From assembly GCF_000969985.1 (NCBI RefSeq), contig NZ_CP009526.1, positions 2,232,001-2,296,000 of the forward strand: DNA of 64,000 nt, written 5' to 3'. The notes beneath the pieces were generated by a model, which was not told where the DNA came from, searched no databases, and saw only the letters and a list, made by a program, of their open reading frames with translations. Each line of letters starts with the position of its first letter. Position 1 is the stretch's first letter. Source of the DNA: Methanosarcina barkeri str. Wiesmoor (GTDB lineage Archaea > Halobacteriota > Methanosarcinia > Methanosarcinales > Methanosarcinaceae). This document shows, piece after piece, positions 55,789 to 64,000 of the stretch. Made by a program: the position numbers and the translations under genes.

Positions 55789-56010
55789 CATGTCGACATT
55801 TCATTCTCTATAATTATTAGTGAGCTTGAAGAGCTTATAGTGAAGAAGAAGCTATAGAACCCCTAGGATTCTATTGAGAAAATATTCGATTCGTTGAAAT
55901 ATGAAATTAGCATTAAGCCGTTAAGAGTTTGGTCAGACGATAGCATTTATGGAACTATGATCCTTGGGTAAAGGATTGATTAACTAATTTTCACTAAAAA
56001 AGAATTGATT
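55789..56010 (+). mobile_element. Transposon remnant: family B-like end and transposase C-terminal fragment
   Basis: CCTACTTTCGGCATGTCGACATTTCATT at 55789 onward matches the outer 28 bases of the family B elements (inverted orientation), but the inside differs. About 75 nt further, SIEKIFDSLKYEISIKPLRV + WSDDSIYGTMILG resembles the C-terminal part of DDE transposases of the IS4/IS1634 groups, followed by stop codons. A 27-bp direct repeat (GATTGATTAACTAATTTTCA...) closes the region at about 55974 and 56002. It may be the decayed autonomous parent of family B. Confidence 0.45.
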
Positions 56011-56352
56011 AACTAATTTTCACTAAAAGAGGACTATTTTGAAAGCAATGATCTGGGCACATAAGAGCTTCAGATAAGAGCGCTTAAAATGTTTTACTTT
56101 GCAGATAATATAGATAAGTTAATATCTGTAAAAAATAATAAAATTTATCAAGGTAGAAATGGAAATTTTTTAATTTTATCTTATTAAAATCCTCTTAGGG
56201 TTTTCCGAAAGGTCAACAACGGCATATTAAGTTAGAATCGGTCTATAATAGTGAGTGTCCACTCCAGTTCTGGATATACTAGTTATAAAAGTCAGTGATC
56301 ACAACACTTTTCGAATAGGTTCTAAGTTAAACAGGTTTAGGAAGGATATTTA
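56011..56352. other. Intergenic region upstream of the beta-helix/PKD gene
   Basis: No gene seen. AGGAAGG lies just before ATG 56353 as ribosome-binding site. Confidence 0.4.
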
Positions 56353-58749
56353 ATGAAAAATTTTAAAGATCTTATGACAATATTTATTCTTACTCTTTTT
56401 TCTCTTGCGTTAATTAGCCCTGCAGCTTTGGCTGCAAATATCATAATTGACAAAGAAGCTGGATCAGCTGATCCAGGTTTTTTTCATACACCTAATTATG
56501 CAAACGACGCAACTTGTATTCAAGCGGCACTGGATTACTCAAAAAGCGGGGATACAATAACTATCTGCAAAGGGGACTATTATATCACAAAAGGAGTATA
56601 TCAAAAAAATAAAAATCTGAATATAATAGGTGAAGGAAAAGTAACTCTTCACATTCAAACTTCTGATAAAGTATATAACGATATTTATTTTGGGGGGTCA
56701 CAGATCATAAGCGGAACCCTGAGTGCTGATGTTAAGAAGGGCTCGTCTCAGGTGGTTTTAACTGACGCTTCCAAGGTTCGCAAGAATGACTTGATTAAGA
56801 TCTGGAAAAATGTTCCGTGGTGTCCTTTAAATTATCCTGATAATTATCCTGATCAAATGACAGGAGAAATTTATGCTGTTAAAAGTGTGAATGGAAATGT
56901 TGTTACTTTAAATCAACCGCTTCTTAGAGATTACAAATTATCCGAGACTGTAAAGTTCGAGGTGTACAGACCTGTTCAAATGCATATAAAGAATATAAGG
57001 CTGGAAGATACAGGCGCGTCGATGTCTCATCATGGACTGGTTATGCAATATTGCAAGGACAGCTCTATCACTAACTCCTGGTTCAATGAATGTGGTTTCG
57101 GTGCTATTTGTCTGTACTCCTGTTTTAATGTGAGTGTTAATAATAATGAGATTTACAATTCACTTCTTCCAGGGAGTGGATACGGTGTAAACGTAGCTAG
57201 TGGTACGGCTTTTGCCAATATAGAACATAATCACATAGAGAATTGCAGGCATGCTATAACAGGCAATTCAGCTGAACTCAAGTCTTTAAGTCGAGACGTT
57301 TTTATTGCCGATAACACTCTGATAGGGGCAAATATCACCGGTTCTAATGTTGTTGATGCTCACGCTGATACTATTGATTTTGTAGTAACTAGAAACAAAA
57401 TATACCCGCAAGTAACAGAGGAAACCCTATACTATTGTACATTTTTAGAATACAGGTCACCGCAAGAGCTTCCATTCTATTTTGCATTTTCAGATGGTAC
57501 ACAACAGTCTACTTTCTCCAACAATGAAGTTTTTGGCGGATATGGAGGGATATTTTCACGCGGCGCTGTAGGTGACGGAGTACATGTTTACGAAAATAAC
57601 ACGTTTAACGATATGTTGGGTAATATGTATGAAGGAGGAAATGGAACCGATGGGACGCTTATAATCAGGAATAACACTCAAAACGGTGGGACGCGTGGAG
57701 TTATTTTCCCATTCTATGGAGGTTTCAAGAATATAATAATAAGTAAGAATACTTTTAGCAATCTATCTCATCAGGGAGTATATCAGAAGTTTCTAATAAA
57801 CGGGATAAACCTGGATATTTCTAAAAATACTTTTGAAAATCTGGGCCGGGAAGGAATATATATCGATGGGAATTCCTTGAAAAATGGTGCTGTGAAAATA
57901 CAAAATAATATCTTAACAGATGTGAATACCTCAAATTCCTCTTCCGGAATCACAGTCAAAAATGTTAAAAATCCCGACATTAGCGGAAACAAAATATTCC
58001 AAAATCCGATAGTTCCTGTTGCTGCTTTTTTTGGCTCTCCAAATTCAGGAAAAGCCCCACTGAAGGTACAGTTTTATGACAAAAGTACTGGCTCTCCAAC
58101 TTTCTGGTTCTGGAAATTTGGAGATGGATCTAAGTCATACCTCCAGAATCCGGTTCATAAGTATTCAAAAGCAGGAACATATACTGTTAGCTTAACGGTA
58201 AAGAATGCTAAAGGCAAGAACACGGTAACAAAAACAAATTATATAAAAGTGATAACAAAATCCGTTGCTGCATTTTCTGCAACTCCAAGTTCTGGGAAAG
58301 CACCATTAAACGTTAAATTTACTGACAAAAGTACAGGATCACCAACCAAATGGAAATGGGACTTTGGAGACGGATCAAAGTCATTTCACCAGAATCCAAC
58401 TCACAAGTATTCAAAGGCAGGGGTATATACGGTTAGCTTAACAGTAAAGAATGCTAAAGGCAGTAATACGGTAACAAAAACCGGATATATAACTGTGGCA
58501 GCAAAACCCGTTGCTGCATTCTCTGCATCTCCTTCCTCTGGAAAAGCACCATTAAAGGTTAAATTTACTGACAAAAGTACAGGGACACCTGCTAAATGGA
58601 TATGGGACTTTGGAGACGGGTCAAAGTCATTCCACCAGAATCCGGTTCACAAGTATTCAAAGAAAGGAACATATTCCGTTAGCTTAACGGTAAATAATGC
58701 TGTAGGACGTAACGCGGTAACAAAAACAAAATATATTAAAGTTGTATAA
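56353..58749 (+). CDS. Secreted beta-helix protein with three PKD domains
   Basis: 798 residues. Signal peptide MKNFKDLMTIFILTLFSLAL, cleavage near AALAAN. Residues ~35-555 form a parallel beta-helix of the pectate-lyase/NosD type (CIQAALDYSKSGDTITICKG, NIEHNHIENCRHAITGN). Three PKD domains follow, each beginning (V/S)AAF and containing W-x-FGDGSK (~560-640, ~645-725, ~730-798). It has no PGF motif or C-terminal helix: the frame ends directly after the third PKD (YIKVV). A fourth PKD domain continues out of frame downstream, so the protein has probably lost its natural C-terminus. Likely a cell-surface or exported carbohydrate-binding or structural protein. Confidence 0.87.
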   Translation: MKNFKDLMTIFILTLFSLALISPAALAANIIIDKEAGSADPGFFHTPNYANDATCIQAALDYSKSGDTITICKGDYYITKGVYQKNKNLNIIGEGKVTLHIQTSDKVYNDIYFGGSQIISGTLSADVKKGSSQVVLTDASKVRKNDLIKIWKNVPWCPLNYPDNYPDQMTGEIYAVKSVNGNVVTLNQPLLRDYKLSETVKFEVYRPVQMHIKNIRLEDTGASMSHHGLVMQYCKDSSITNSWFNECGFGAICLYSCFNVSVNNNEIYNSLLPGSGYGVNVASGTAFANIEHNHIENCRHAITGNSAELKSLSRDVFIADNTLIGANITGSNVVDAHADTIDFVVTRNKIYPQVTEETLYYCTFLEYRSPQELPFYFAFSDGTQQSTFSNNEVFGGYGGIFSRGAVGDGVHVYENNTFNDMLGNMYEGGNGTDGTLIIRNNTQNGGTRGVIFPFYGGFKNIIISKNTFSNLSHQGVYQKFLINGINLDISKNTFENLGREGIYIDGNSLKNGAVKIQNNILTDVNTSNSSSGITVKNVKNPDISGNKIFQNPIVPVAAFFGSPNSGKAPLKVQFYDKSTGSPTFWFWKFGDGSKSYLQNPVHKYSKAGTYTVSLTVKNAKGKNTVTKTNYIKVITKSVAAFSATPSSGKAPLNVKFTDKSTGSPTKWKWDFGDGSKSFHQNPTHKYSKAGVYTVSLTVKNAKGSNTVTKTGYITVAAKPVAAFSASPSSGKAPLKVKFTDKSTGTPAKWIWDFGDGSKSFHQNPVHKYSKKGTYSVSLTVNNAVGRNAVTKTKYIKVV

Positions 58750-59062
<313 letters not shown>

Positions 59063-59346
59063 CATAGTAAACTCACGAATTAGTTGATGTCTTGCTATAT
59101 TCCTCAAAATTCCTTTTTTAAGAATATTTTCGGAGTGGTCAATTTAGAAAATTTAGATATGCTTGTCCTGTAGCTTGTAGGCATTCTTGTTCCTCAATTG
59201 GACAAATAGTAAATTATGGGGGATTAGAAGTTCCTTTTTAAAGTTGTAAAGAATTGGGAAAAAGCAGGTAAATTTAGCTTCGTGTGGACACTTAGAAAAA
59301 GTTATTAATGTTTCCGTCTATTGTAATTATATAAGGTGTATTGAAA
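59063..59346. other. Intergenic
   Basis: No gene seen; AAGGTG before the following small gene is its ribosome-binding site. Confidence 0.35.
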
Positions 59347-59550
59347 ATGTGGTTACAAACCTTTTTCAAAGCTTTGGGGGAGGAATATAGAAGAGAGTTT
59401 ATGAGCAGTTCTTTTACTGATGATAATTTTAAGTTAGCTATAGAAAAGCATGGGTCAGATGTAATTAATTTTCTAAGATCTCGTTTCGATGTGTTTGATA
59501 TAATTGTTCTAGTTTTCTTCTTGGGTTTTCTATTGGGAGTATTATCTTGA
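59347..59550 (+). CDS. Small tail-anchored membrane protein
   Basis: 67 residues from ATG 59347, with AAGGTG 8 nt before it (a TTG two codons upstream sits too close to that site). A charged helical N-terminus (ALGEEYRREFMSSSFTDDNF) is followed by one C-terminal transmembrane helix, DIIVLVFFLGFLLGVLS. No family recognised. It precedes the transglutaminase-like gene by about 240 nt on the same strand. Confidence 0.5.
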   Translation: MWLQTFFKALGEEYRREFMSSSFTDDNFKLAIEKHGSDVINFLRSRFDVFDIIVLVFFLGFLLGVLS

Positions 59551-59794
59551 ATAACGATTATTTGTCATCGGTTAACCAATTTTATGTAAAATCTCGTTTT
59601 TTCCAATCAACAAAGAAACTTTAAAAATTTTTTGCTTGACATCCCAAAAATCAACTTCCTCCACCCTAAAAAAATTCCCTAAAAAAATTCAGAATAAAAA
59701 GCTGAGAAACTTTCAAATATCTACACTTACATATTATTTTTTTACAGTCAGACTGGGTTTATAGCATAATTTCTGTTTTCAGGGGGGTGTACTT
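59551..59794. other. Intergenic
   Basis: TATA-like and T-rich sequence. GGGGGG at 59782-59787 is the ribosome-binding site for the TTG start at 59795. Confidence 0.4.
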
Positions 59795-61378
59795 TTGATT
59801 GATGCTGATATTTCACATACAATCGCCAAGCTAGCCAAGCTAGCCGTAGTTCTTGTTGTTTTGTATGGGGCTGCTCACAGGCTCAGGTTCAATTTTACTA
59901 CTCCGGCAATAATAATTATTGCTCTCTGTGGGGCAGGGGCTGTTATTGTGGATTTTGATGGAGACGGATTAAATACTCCAAGTGAAATTCAGCATGATAC
60001 CAATATATTCGCATCTGATTCGGATTCTGACGGAATTTCGGATGGATATGAGATCAACACACTTCATACTGATCCTGCAAACGGTGATACTGATTCCGAT
60101 AAAATCTCGGACTTTGACGAAGTAAACAAGTATAAAACCAATCCGTTGAGTGAAAATTCTGACGGAGACTTATACGGAGATTATCAGGAGATCTTTGAGT
60201 TTGGTACAGACCCCAACTCCAGGACAGTATCAAAGCTAATTGTCAAAACTTCTCCTGTAAGTGGCGATATATTCATAGACGGAGAATTTCAGGGTAATGG
60301 GCAGATATCAACAGAGTTGAAGCCTGGCAAATACAAAGTGCAATACGGTAATGTAAATAATCATCATTCTCCTCAGTCCCAGTTAGTGACCTTAAAATTT
60401 GGACAACAAATGAACATCGTTGGGGATTATGAGTCCTATTCCCCTTCAAAACTGGTGATTTCAAGTACAGTCTCCGATATGTCTGGTGTGAGTCCGGCAG
60501 TATATAGTTATTATGTGAATAGCAAAAAGCAGCTTTTCCAGGTGACTATTGCTAACAACGGAGAGTCATCTGCAGAAAATGTTATTCTGTCTACCCGTAT
60601 TGAAGGCGGGGATTGGGTCTCAGAGTCCATCAATGAGATCTCTCCGAATAAAGTGTCGAAAATAGGGGTAACCTCAAACATACCCGAAAAGGTATTTGAA
60701 AAGGCTGGCAAAGAATCAACGAAAAACCTGTACTTGAAACTCGAATACAGTTCATCAGGAACAAAACAGCCTGTTGTGGAAAGCACCGTTTCCCTCAAAG
60801 TCTATGGTAAAAATGCGCTTCCGTTAGTAGATACTTCCAGGTTGGCATCTGCAGATGCAGGTATCTCGTTAAAATCATTTTATTCATATTATATAGATCC
60901 TCATGACTCAAATGTGAGATGTATTGCTGCAAATGCGACAATGGGTATCGATGACGATCTGGAAAAAGCCAAACTAATTTTTGATGCACTTGGCCAATAC
61001 GGAGTGTATTACGTCTCCGATCCAAATGACCCGTTGGGGACAGGTATTGATTATATCCAGACCCCGTCCGAAACTTTGTCCCTTAAAGGGGGAGATTGCG
61101 ACGATCTGGCTGTACTTTATGCGTCTGCACTTGAGTCTGTAGGTGTGGATACGGCACTTATCCATATCCCTGGTCATGTGTTTGTTGCATTTAAGGTGGA
61201 AGGAAGCTGGAATTTGATTGAAACAACGATGATTAAAGCCCCGGAGATTACTGACGGCCATGAAATTTCATATTTCGATCAGGCGACGTCCTCTGGATAT
61301 GATACGTATACAGAAAATGCAAGTTCAGCACTGATCGTGATGACTGAAGAAGCTTGGGAACAGGGAATTACGTCGTGA
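59795..61378 (+). CDS. Membrane-anchored protein with calcium-type repeats, PEGA domain and transglutaminase-like domain
   Basis: 527 residues from TTG 59795, GGGGGG at 7 nt before it. Two hydrophobic segments at the N-terminus (LAVVLVVLYGAAHRL and AIIIIALCGAGAVIV). Next come Asp-rich thrombospondin-3-like repeats (DFDGDGLNTPSEIQHDTN, DSDSDGISDGYEINTLHTDP), which bind Ca2+. A PEGA-like region (SGDIFIDGEFQGNGQIST) follows. The C-terminal ~150 residues form a transglutaminase-like cysteine-protease fold with Cys in KGGDCDDLAVLYASALESVG and His in IPGHVFVAFKVEGSW. The fold suggests proteolysis or peptide crosslinking outside the cell; the substrate is unknown. Confidence 0.83.
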   Translation: MIDADISHTIAKLAKLAVVLVVLYGAAHRLRFNFTTPAIIIIALCGAGAVIVDFDGDGLNTPSEIQHDTNIFASDSDSDGISDGYEINTLHTDPANGDTDSDKISDFDEVNKYKTNPLSENSDGDLYGDYQEIFEFGTDPNSRTVSKLIVKTSPVSGDIFIDGEFQGNGQISTELKPGKYKVQYGNVNNHHSPQSQLVTLKFGQQMNIVGDYESYSPSKLVISSTVSDMSGVSPAVYSYYVNSKKQLFQVTIANNGESSAENVILSTRIEGGDWVSESINEISPNKVSKIGVTSNIPEKVFEKAGKESTKNLYLKLEYSSSGTKQPVVESTVSLKVYGKNALPLVDTSRLASADAGISLKSFYSYYIDPHDSNVRCIAANATMGIDDDLEKAKLIFDALGQYGVYYVSDPNDPLGTGIDYIQTPSETLSLKGGDCDDLAVLYASALESVGVDTALIHIPGHVFVAFKVEGSWNLIETTMIKAPEITDGHEISYFDQATSSGYDTYTENASSALIVMTEEAWEQGITS

Positions 61379-61597
61379 AGGTTTCCAGAAGATTATCATG
61401 AAGAGGTAGGAGAGGCCATGAAAAGGAAGTAAAAGGAGGGGACATAAGCATGTGTGAAGGAGATAGTAGGAGTGAGGGGGGAAGCTGTTGTCGGAGTTAT
61501 GGTGGGATTTTGTGAGATTCATATCTAAGGCGTGGATTCAAGCTCAGTTTATAAAAATAGTCATTAACTTGAATCCGCGTTAGGTCAAAGCTCAAAT

Positions 61598-62300
61598 TCA
61601 CTTTTCCACAGTTTCCATTTCGATTTTTAAGTCCTGTCCCAATTCTACTTTTGTAAAGCTATAGCTTTTGGGAAATTCCATGAAAAAGGATGGTGTTGAA
61701 TCTAGAGCAGTAGTTCCGTTCTCAAGCTCGAACTCAAGGACATGCTCATCTGTACTCCTTTTTTCATTAATGAAATGAAGATGATATCCTGGAACATTGA
61801 TGCCGGTTACGTAGTCCGATGTCCTGAAACCCACCAGTGTGCAGCTTACATTTTCAAATTCGAAAACAGTCTGATTTGCGACGCCATTCGCAAGTTTACG
61901 ATACGGCAGCTCCTGCTTTGGCACGCTTTGTACCTTCAGGTACGAAAAGTTTCCTTTAATCTTAAACAGCATAAACGAAGTTTTCCGGGGGCAGGTTCAG
62001 GTACAGATACTGTTCAAGTTCTGTCAGGTTCATTGGCTTTTCAAACCTATGGATTTCGTCAGTTTCAAAATAGGTAACCGTGGCAAATGGAGTGGTCATA
62101 TTTTCAGAAACAGGATATGTAATCCCATCACTTTTCACCTGGTAATAATTCCCATCAAGAGCCAGCATTTCTTCATCAAGATTATCAAGTGTTCCAATTC
62201 CGAAATCTCCATGAGTTTCAAGTGCTCCAATAGAAAAGTTTCCTTCATAAACGCCCTGGAGCAAAGCATCAATTGGTGGATACTCAATGAAAGAAGCCGC
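61598..62300 (-). pseudogene. alsD: Alpha-acetolactate decarboxylase, frameshifted
   Basis: The N-terminal part (62300 to ~61972) reads PPIDALLQGVYEGNFSIG and THGDFGIGTLDNLDEEML, ending NFVYAV then TAA. The C-terminal part (from ~61972) reads KIKGNFSYLKVQSVPKQELP, FENVSCTLVGFRTSDYVTGI and NVPGYHLHFINEKR (two of the zinc histidines in HLHF). Family members read NFVYAIKIKG here, so a single extra T in GCTGTTTAAG explains the shift. Upstream an in-frame TAA (62307-62309) lies where the leader should be, and no ATG is available. The enzyme would turn acetolactate into acetoin. Confidence 0.82.
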
Positions 62301-62330
62301 ACAAAATTATGACGGAACTCATGCTCTTGA

Positions 62331-62638
62331 GTCCTATATTGTGTCTGACTTATGGTTTTACAAAAAAATCAGCACACTAAAATCAACACACTATTTTTTG
62401 TTATTAGGGACAAATTACGGTTTTTTGGTATATATGAATGACAATGAGTGACAGATCATCTATTGCTGTTACTTATTGCTGTTACTTATTGTTGTTACTT
62501 CTATATCTTTTGGTACTTGATTACCTCTAATCGGAGGATTATCGGGATGTAGTGACTAGAATTTCTAATTATAGTTTCCTCAAAAATATTATTTGATTAA
62601 AATTATATATATCTTATATATATTATGGGGGTATTTAA
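62331..62638. other. Intergenic, divergent
   Basis: A+T-rich; TATATATCTTATATATATTA at 62605-62624 is a likely TATA box for the carboxypeptidase gene. A 15-bp unit TTGCTGTTACTTATTG recurs three times at about 62462-62495. Confidence 0.45.
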
Positions 62639-62641
62639 ATA
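62625..62641 (+). promoter_or_regulatory. GGGGG ribosome-binding site 7 nt before a proposed AUA start, preceded by an in-frame stop
   Basis: GGGGG ends at 62631, followed by TATTTAA, then ATA ACA GTA at 62639. TAA at 62636-62638 is in frame. Confidence 0.5.
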
Positions 62642-64000
62642 ACAGTATATTCGGTCCAAATAATTGCTAGGACCCTTAAAGAGTTAAGGGCGCTGGAGAA
62701 ATTTGATCTTGATTTAAAATATCGTGCTGCACAACAGTTGGCGACTGATCGCTTAATGGTTCCTGGTATCTTGACGGATGAGCAGATTCAGCAGGTTGAA
62801 ACGGCAGGTTACAATGTAGAAGCCGTTTCCGACCTATCACAAGTAGCTGTGGAACGAGCACAGGAGATTTCACGGGTCAATCGCTTTGCTGAAGCGCGTG
62901 GTCTCTCAGCATTCGAAGAGCGTGCGGTAATGGGGTATATGACTGCAGAAGAGATTGAGTCTGCACTTATCAACCTCCAGATCTTGCATCCAGACCTCGT
63001 GACCCTGATTGAACTTCCAAACCATACCTGGGAAAATCGGATATCTCATGCTGTTCGTGTACGTGCCGGGGAGAACGAGAACCGGATTGGTGTATTATTT
63101 ACCGGTAGTATGCATGCAAGGGAGTGGGGAGGTTCGGATATCTGCATGTCTTTCCTCGTCAACTTCATCAATGCCTACCGTGCCAATAAAGGGGTGACCT
63201 TTGGTGGAAAGAGTTTCACTGCAGCTCAGATCTGCACAATTCTTGAAAACATCGATCTCTTTGTATTCCCTGATGTAAACCCGGATGGTAAGAACTACAG
63301 CCAGACTAACGATCCAATTTCTAATGAGCAGGGATTCTGGTGGCGCAAAAACCGCAACCCAAATACCTCTGTAGATCCTTCAAATCCTGGCGTGGACCTA
63401 AATCGGAATTTTGATTTTCTGTGGGATAGCGGGATTGGAACATCTTCCGCACCATCCAGTCCCATATATAAAGGAGTAAGTCCGTTTTCCGAGCCAGAGA
63501 CTCGCAATGTTCGCCATTTGTTCGACACCTATCAGAACATTGGTTACTTCGTGGATATACACAGCTACAGCGAACTTATATTGTATAGCTGGGGAGATGA
63601 CGAGAACCAGACGACAGATCCCGAACAGAACTTCATGAATTCTGTATATGATGGGAAGCGTGGGACTCTAGATGACACACTTTATAAAGAGTTCATCTCC
63701 CCCCAGGATCAGGACAAACTTGTAAGCCTTGCTAACAGTATGAACGAATCACTGGCTACTGTCCGTGGAAATCACTACAAAGTTCAACAGGCTGTGGGGC
63801 TTTATCCGACATCAGCAACATCAGATGACTATGCATTTAGCCGTCATATAGTGAATAACTTGAACAATAAAGTATACGGTTACACAATCGAGTTTGGGAA
63901 TATGTTTGTTCAGTCTTTTAGCGAGATGAGAAACATCATCAAAGATGTCTGCGCTGCAATGGGTGAACTCTGTTGGGCCATAAGCAATGACGTTGAAATG
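62639..64000 (+). CDS. M14-family zinc carboxypeptidase, 3' end outside the window
   Basis: 454 codons from ATA 62639, open at the right edge. The zinc-binding motif HAREWGGSD (H-x-x-E) and the third ligand in VDIHSYSELI, plus YTIEFG with the catalytic Glu near the end of the visible part, mark a metallocarboxypeptidase. NPDGKNYS, WWRKNRNPN and DLNRNFDF are further family hallmarks. A ~120-residue N-terminal extension (TLKELRALEKFDLDLKYRAA..., FEERAVMGYMTAEEIESALI) precedes the catalytic domain and may be a pro-domain. No signal peptide is visible from this start. ATG 62756 and TTG 62738 are in-frame alternatives but lie within the extension and have no comparable ribosome-binding site. Confidence 0.82.
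   Translation, partial: MTVYSVQIIARTLKELRALEKFDLDLKYRAAQQLATDRLMVPGILTDEQIQQVETAGYNVEAVSDLSQVAVERAQEISRVNRFAEARGLSAFEERAVMGYMTAEEIESALINLQILHPDLVTLIELPNHTWENRISHAVRVRAGENENRIGVLFTGSMHAREWGGSDICMSFLVNFINAYRANKGVTFGGKSFTAAQICTILENIDLFVFPDVNPDGKNYSQTNDPISNEQGFWWRKNRNPNTSVDPSNPGVDLNRNFDFLWDSGIGTSSAPSSPIYKGVSPFSEPETRNVRHLFDTYQNIGYFVDIHSYSELILYSWGDDENQTTDPEQNFMNSVYDGKRGTLDDTLYKEFISPQDQDKLVSLANSMNESLATVRGNHYKVQQAVGLYPTSATSDDYAFSRHIVNNLNNKVYGYTIEFGNMFVQSFSEMRNIIKDVCAAMGELCWAISNDVEM

Overview
The window looks like chromosomal DNA of a mesophilic methanogenic archaeon of the genus Methanosarcina. Pointers are formylmethanofuran dehydrogenase subunits B and D with a ferredoxin partner, an archaeal-type threonyl-tRNA synthetase, a geranylgeranyl reductase family protein, a 195-residue protoglobin of the M. 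acetivorans type, a ferredoxin:thioredoxin reductase catalytic subunit, large beta-helix/PKD surface proteins with PGF-type C-terminal anchors, and long A+T-rich intergenic regions full of repeats. The species cannot be fixed from sequence alone. No rRNA, tRNA or CRISPR array was recognised.

Layout. 1-2.2 kb: a pentapeptide-repeat gene running off the left edge, then a decayed family-4 glycosyltransferase among direct repeats. 2.2-8.2 kb: a PhoU-type regulator, a HAD hydrolase, and a two-gene cassette (HD phosphohydrolase plus YwgA-like protein) bracketed by ~170-bp direct repeats. 8.4-19 kb: SF2 helicase, thrS, an AI-2E-type permease, a PAPS-reductase-like Fe-S protein and a geranylgeranyl reductase family flavoprotein. 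19-25.6 kb: a membrane TPR protein, several miniature inverted-repeat elements, and an ISL3-type element split by an IS1634-type element. 25.6-31 kb: glutamate dehydrogenase, an unlisted rubredoxin and an unlisted small protein, and a multi-PAS sensor kinase. 31.5-38.2 kb: a secreted protein made of two nearly identical FmdE-like halves, then a hydantoinase/deacetylase-family pair. 38.8-46.3 kb: three paralogous NosD-type surface proteins. 46.4-54.7 kb: methyltransferase, protoglobin, Dps-like ferritin, ZIP transporter, the fwd genes, ferredoxin:thioredoxin reductase and a dead cooC. 55.7-64 kb: transposase debris, another beta-helix/PKD protein, a transglutaminase-like membrane protein, a frameshifted acetolactate decarboxylase and a zinc carboxypeptidase running off the right edge.

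Themes. (1) Five genes appear to start at AUA or AUU: a GGGGG or GGAGGG ribosome-binding site sits 6-7 nt upstream, and in two cases a stop codon directly precedes the proposed start. (2) There are three families of short non-coding elements with terminal inverted repeats; the ends and target duplication of one family resemble those of the IS1634-type element in the same window. (3) Decay is frequent (glycosyltransferase, ISL3, IS1634, cooC, alsD, a fourth PKD domain), so this is an accessory-rich part of the genome around islands of core metabolism.
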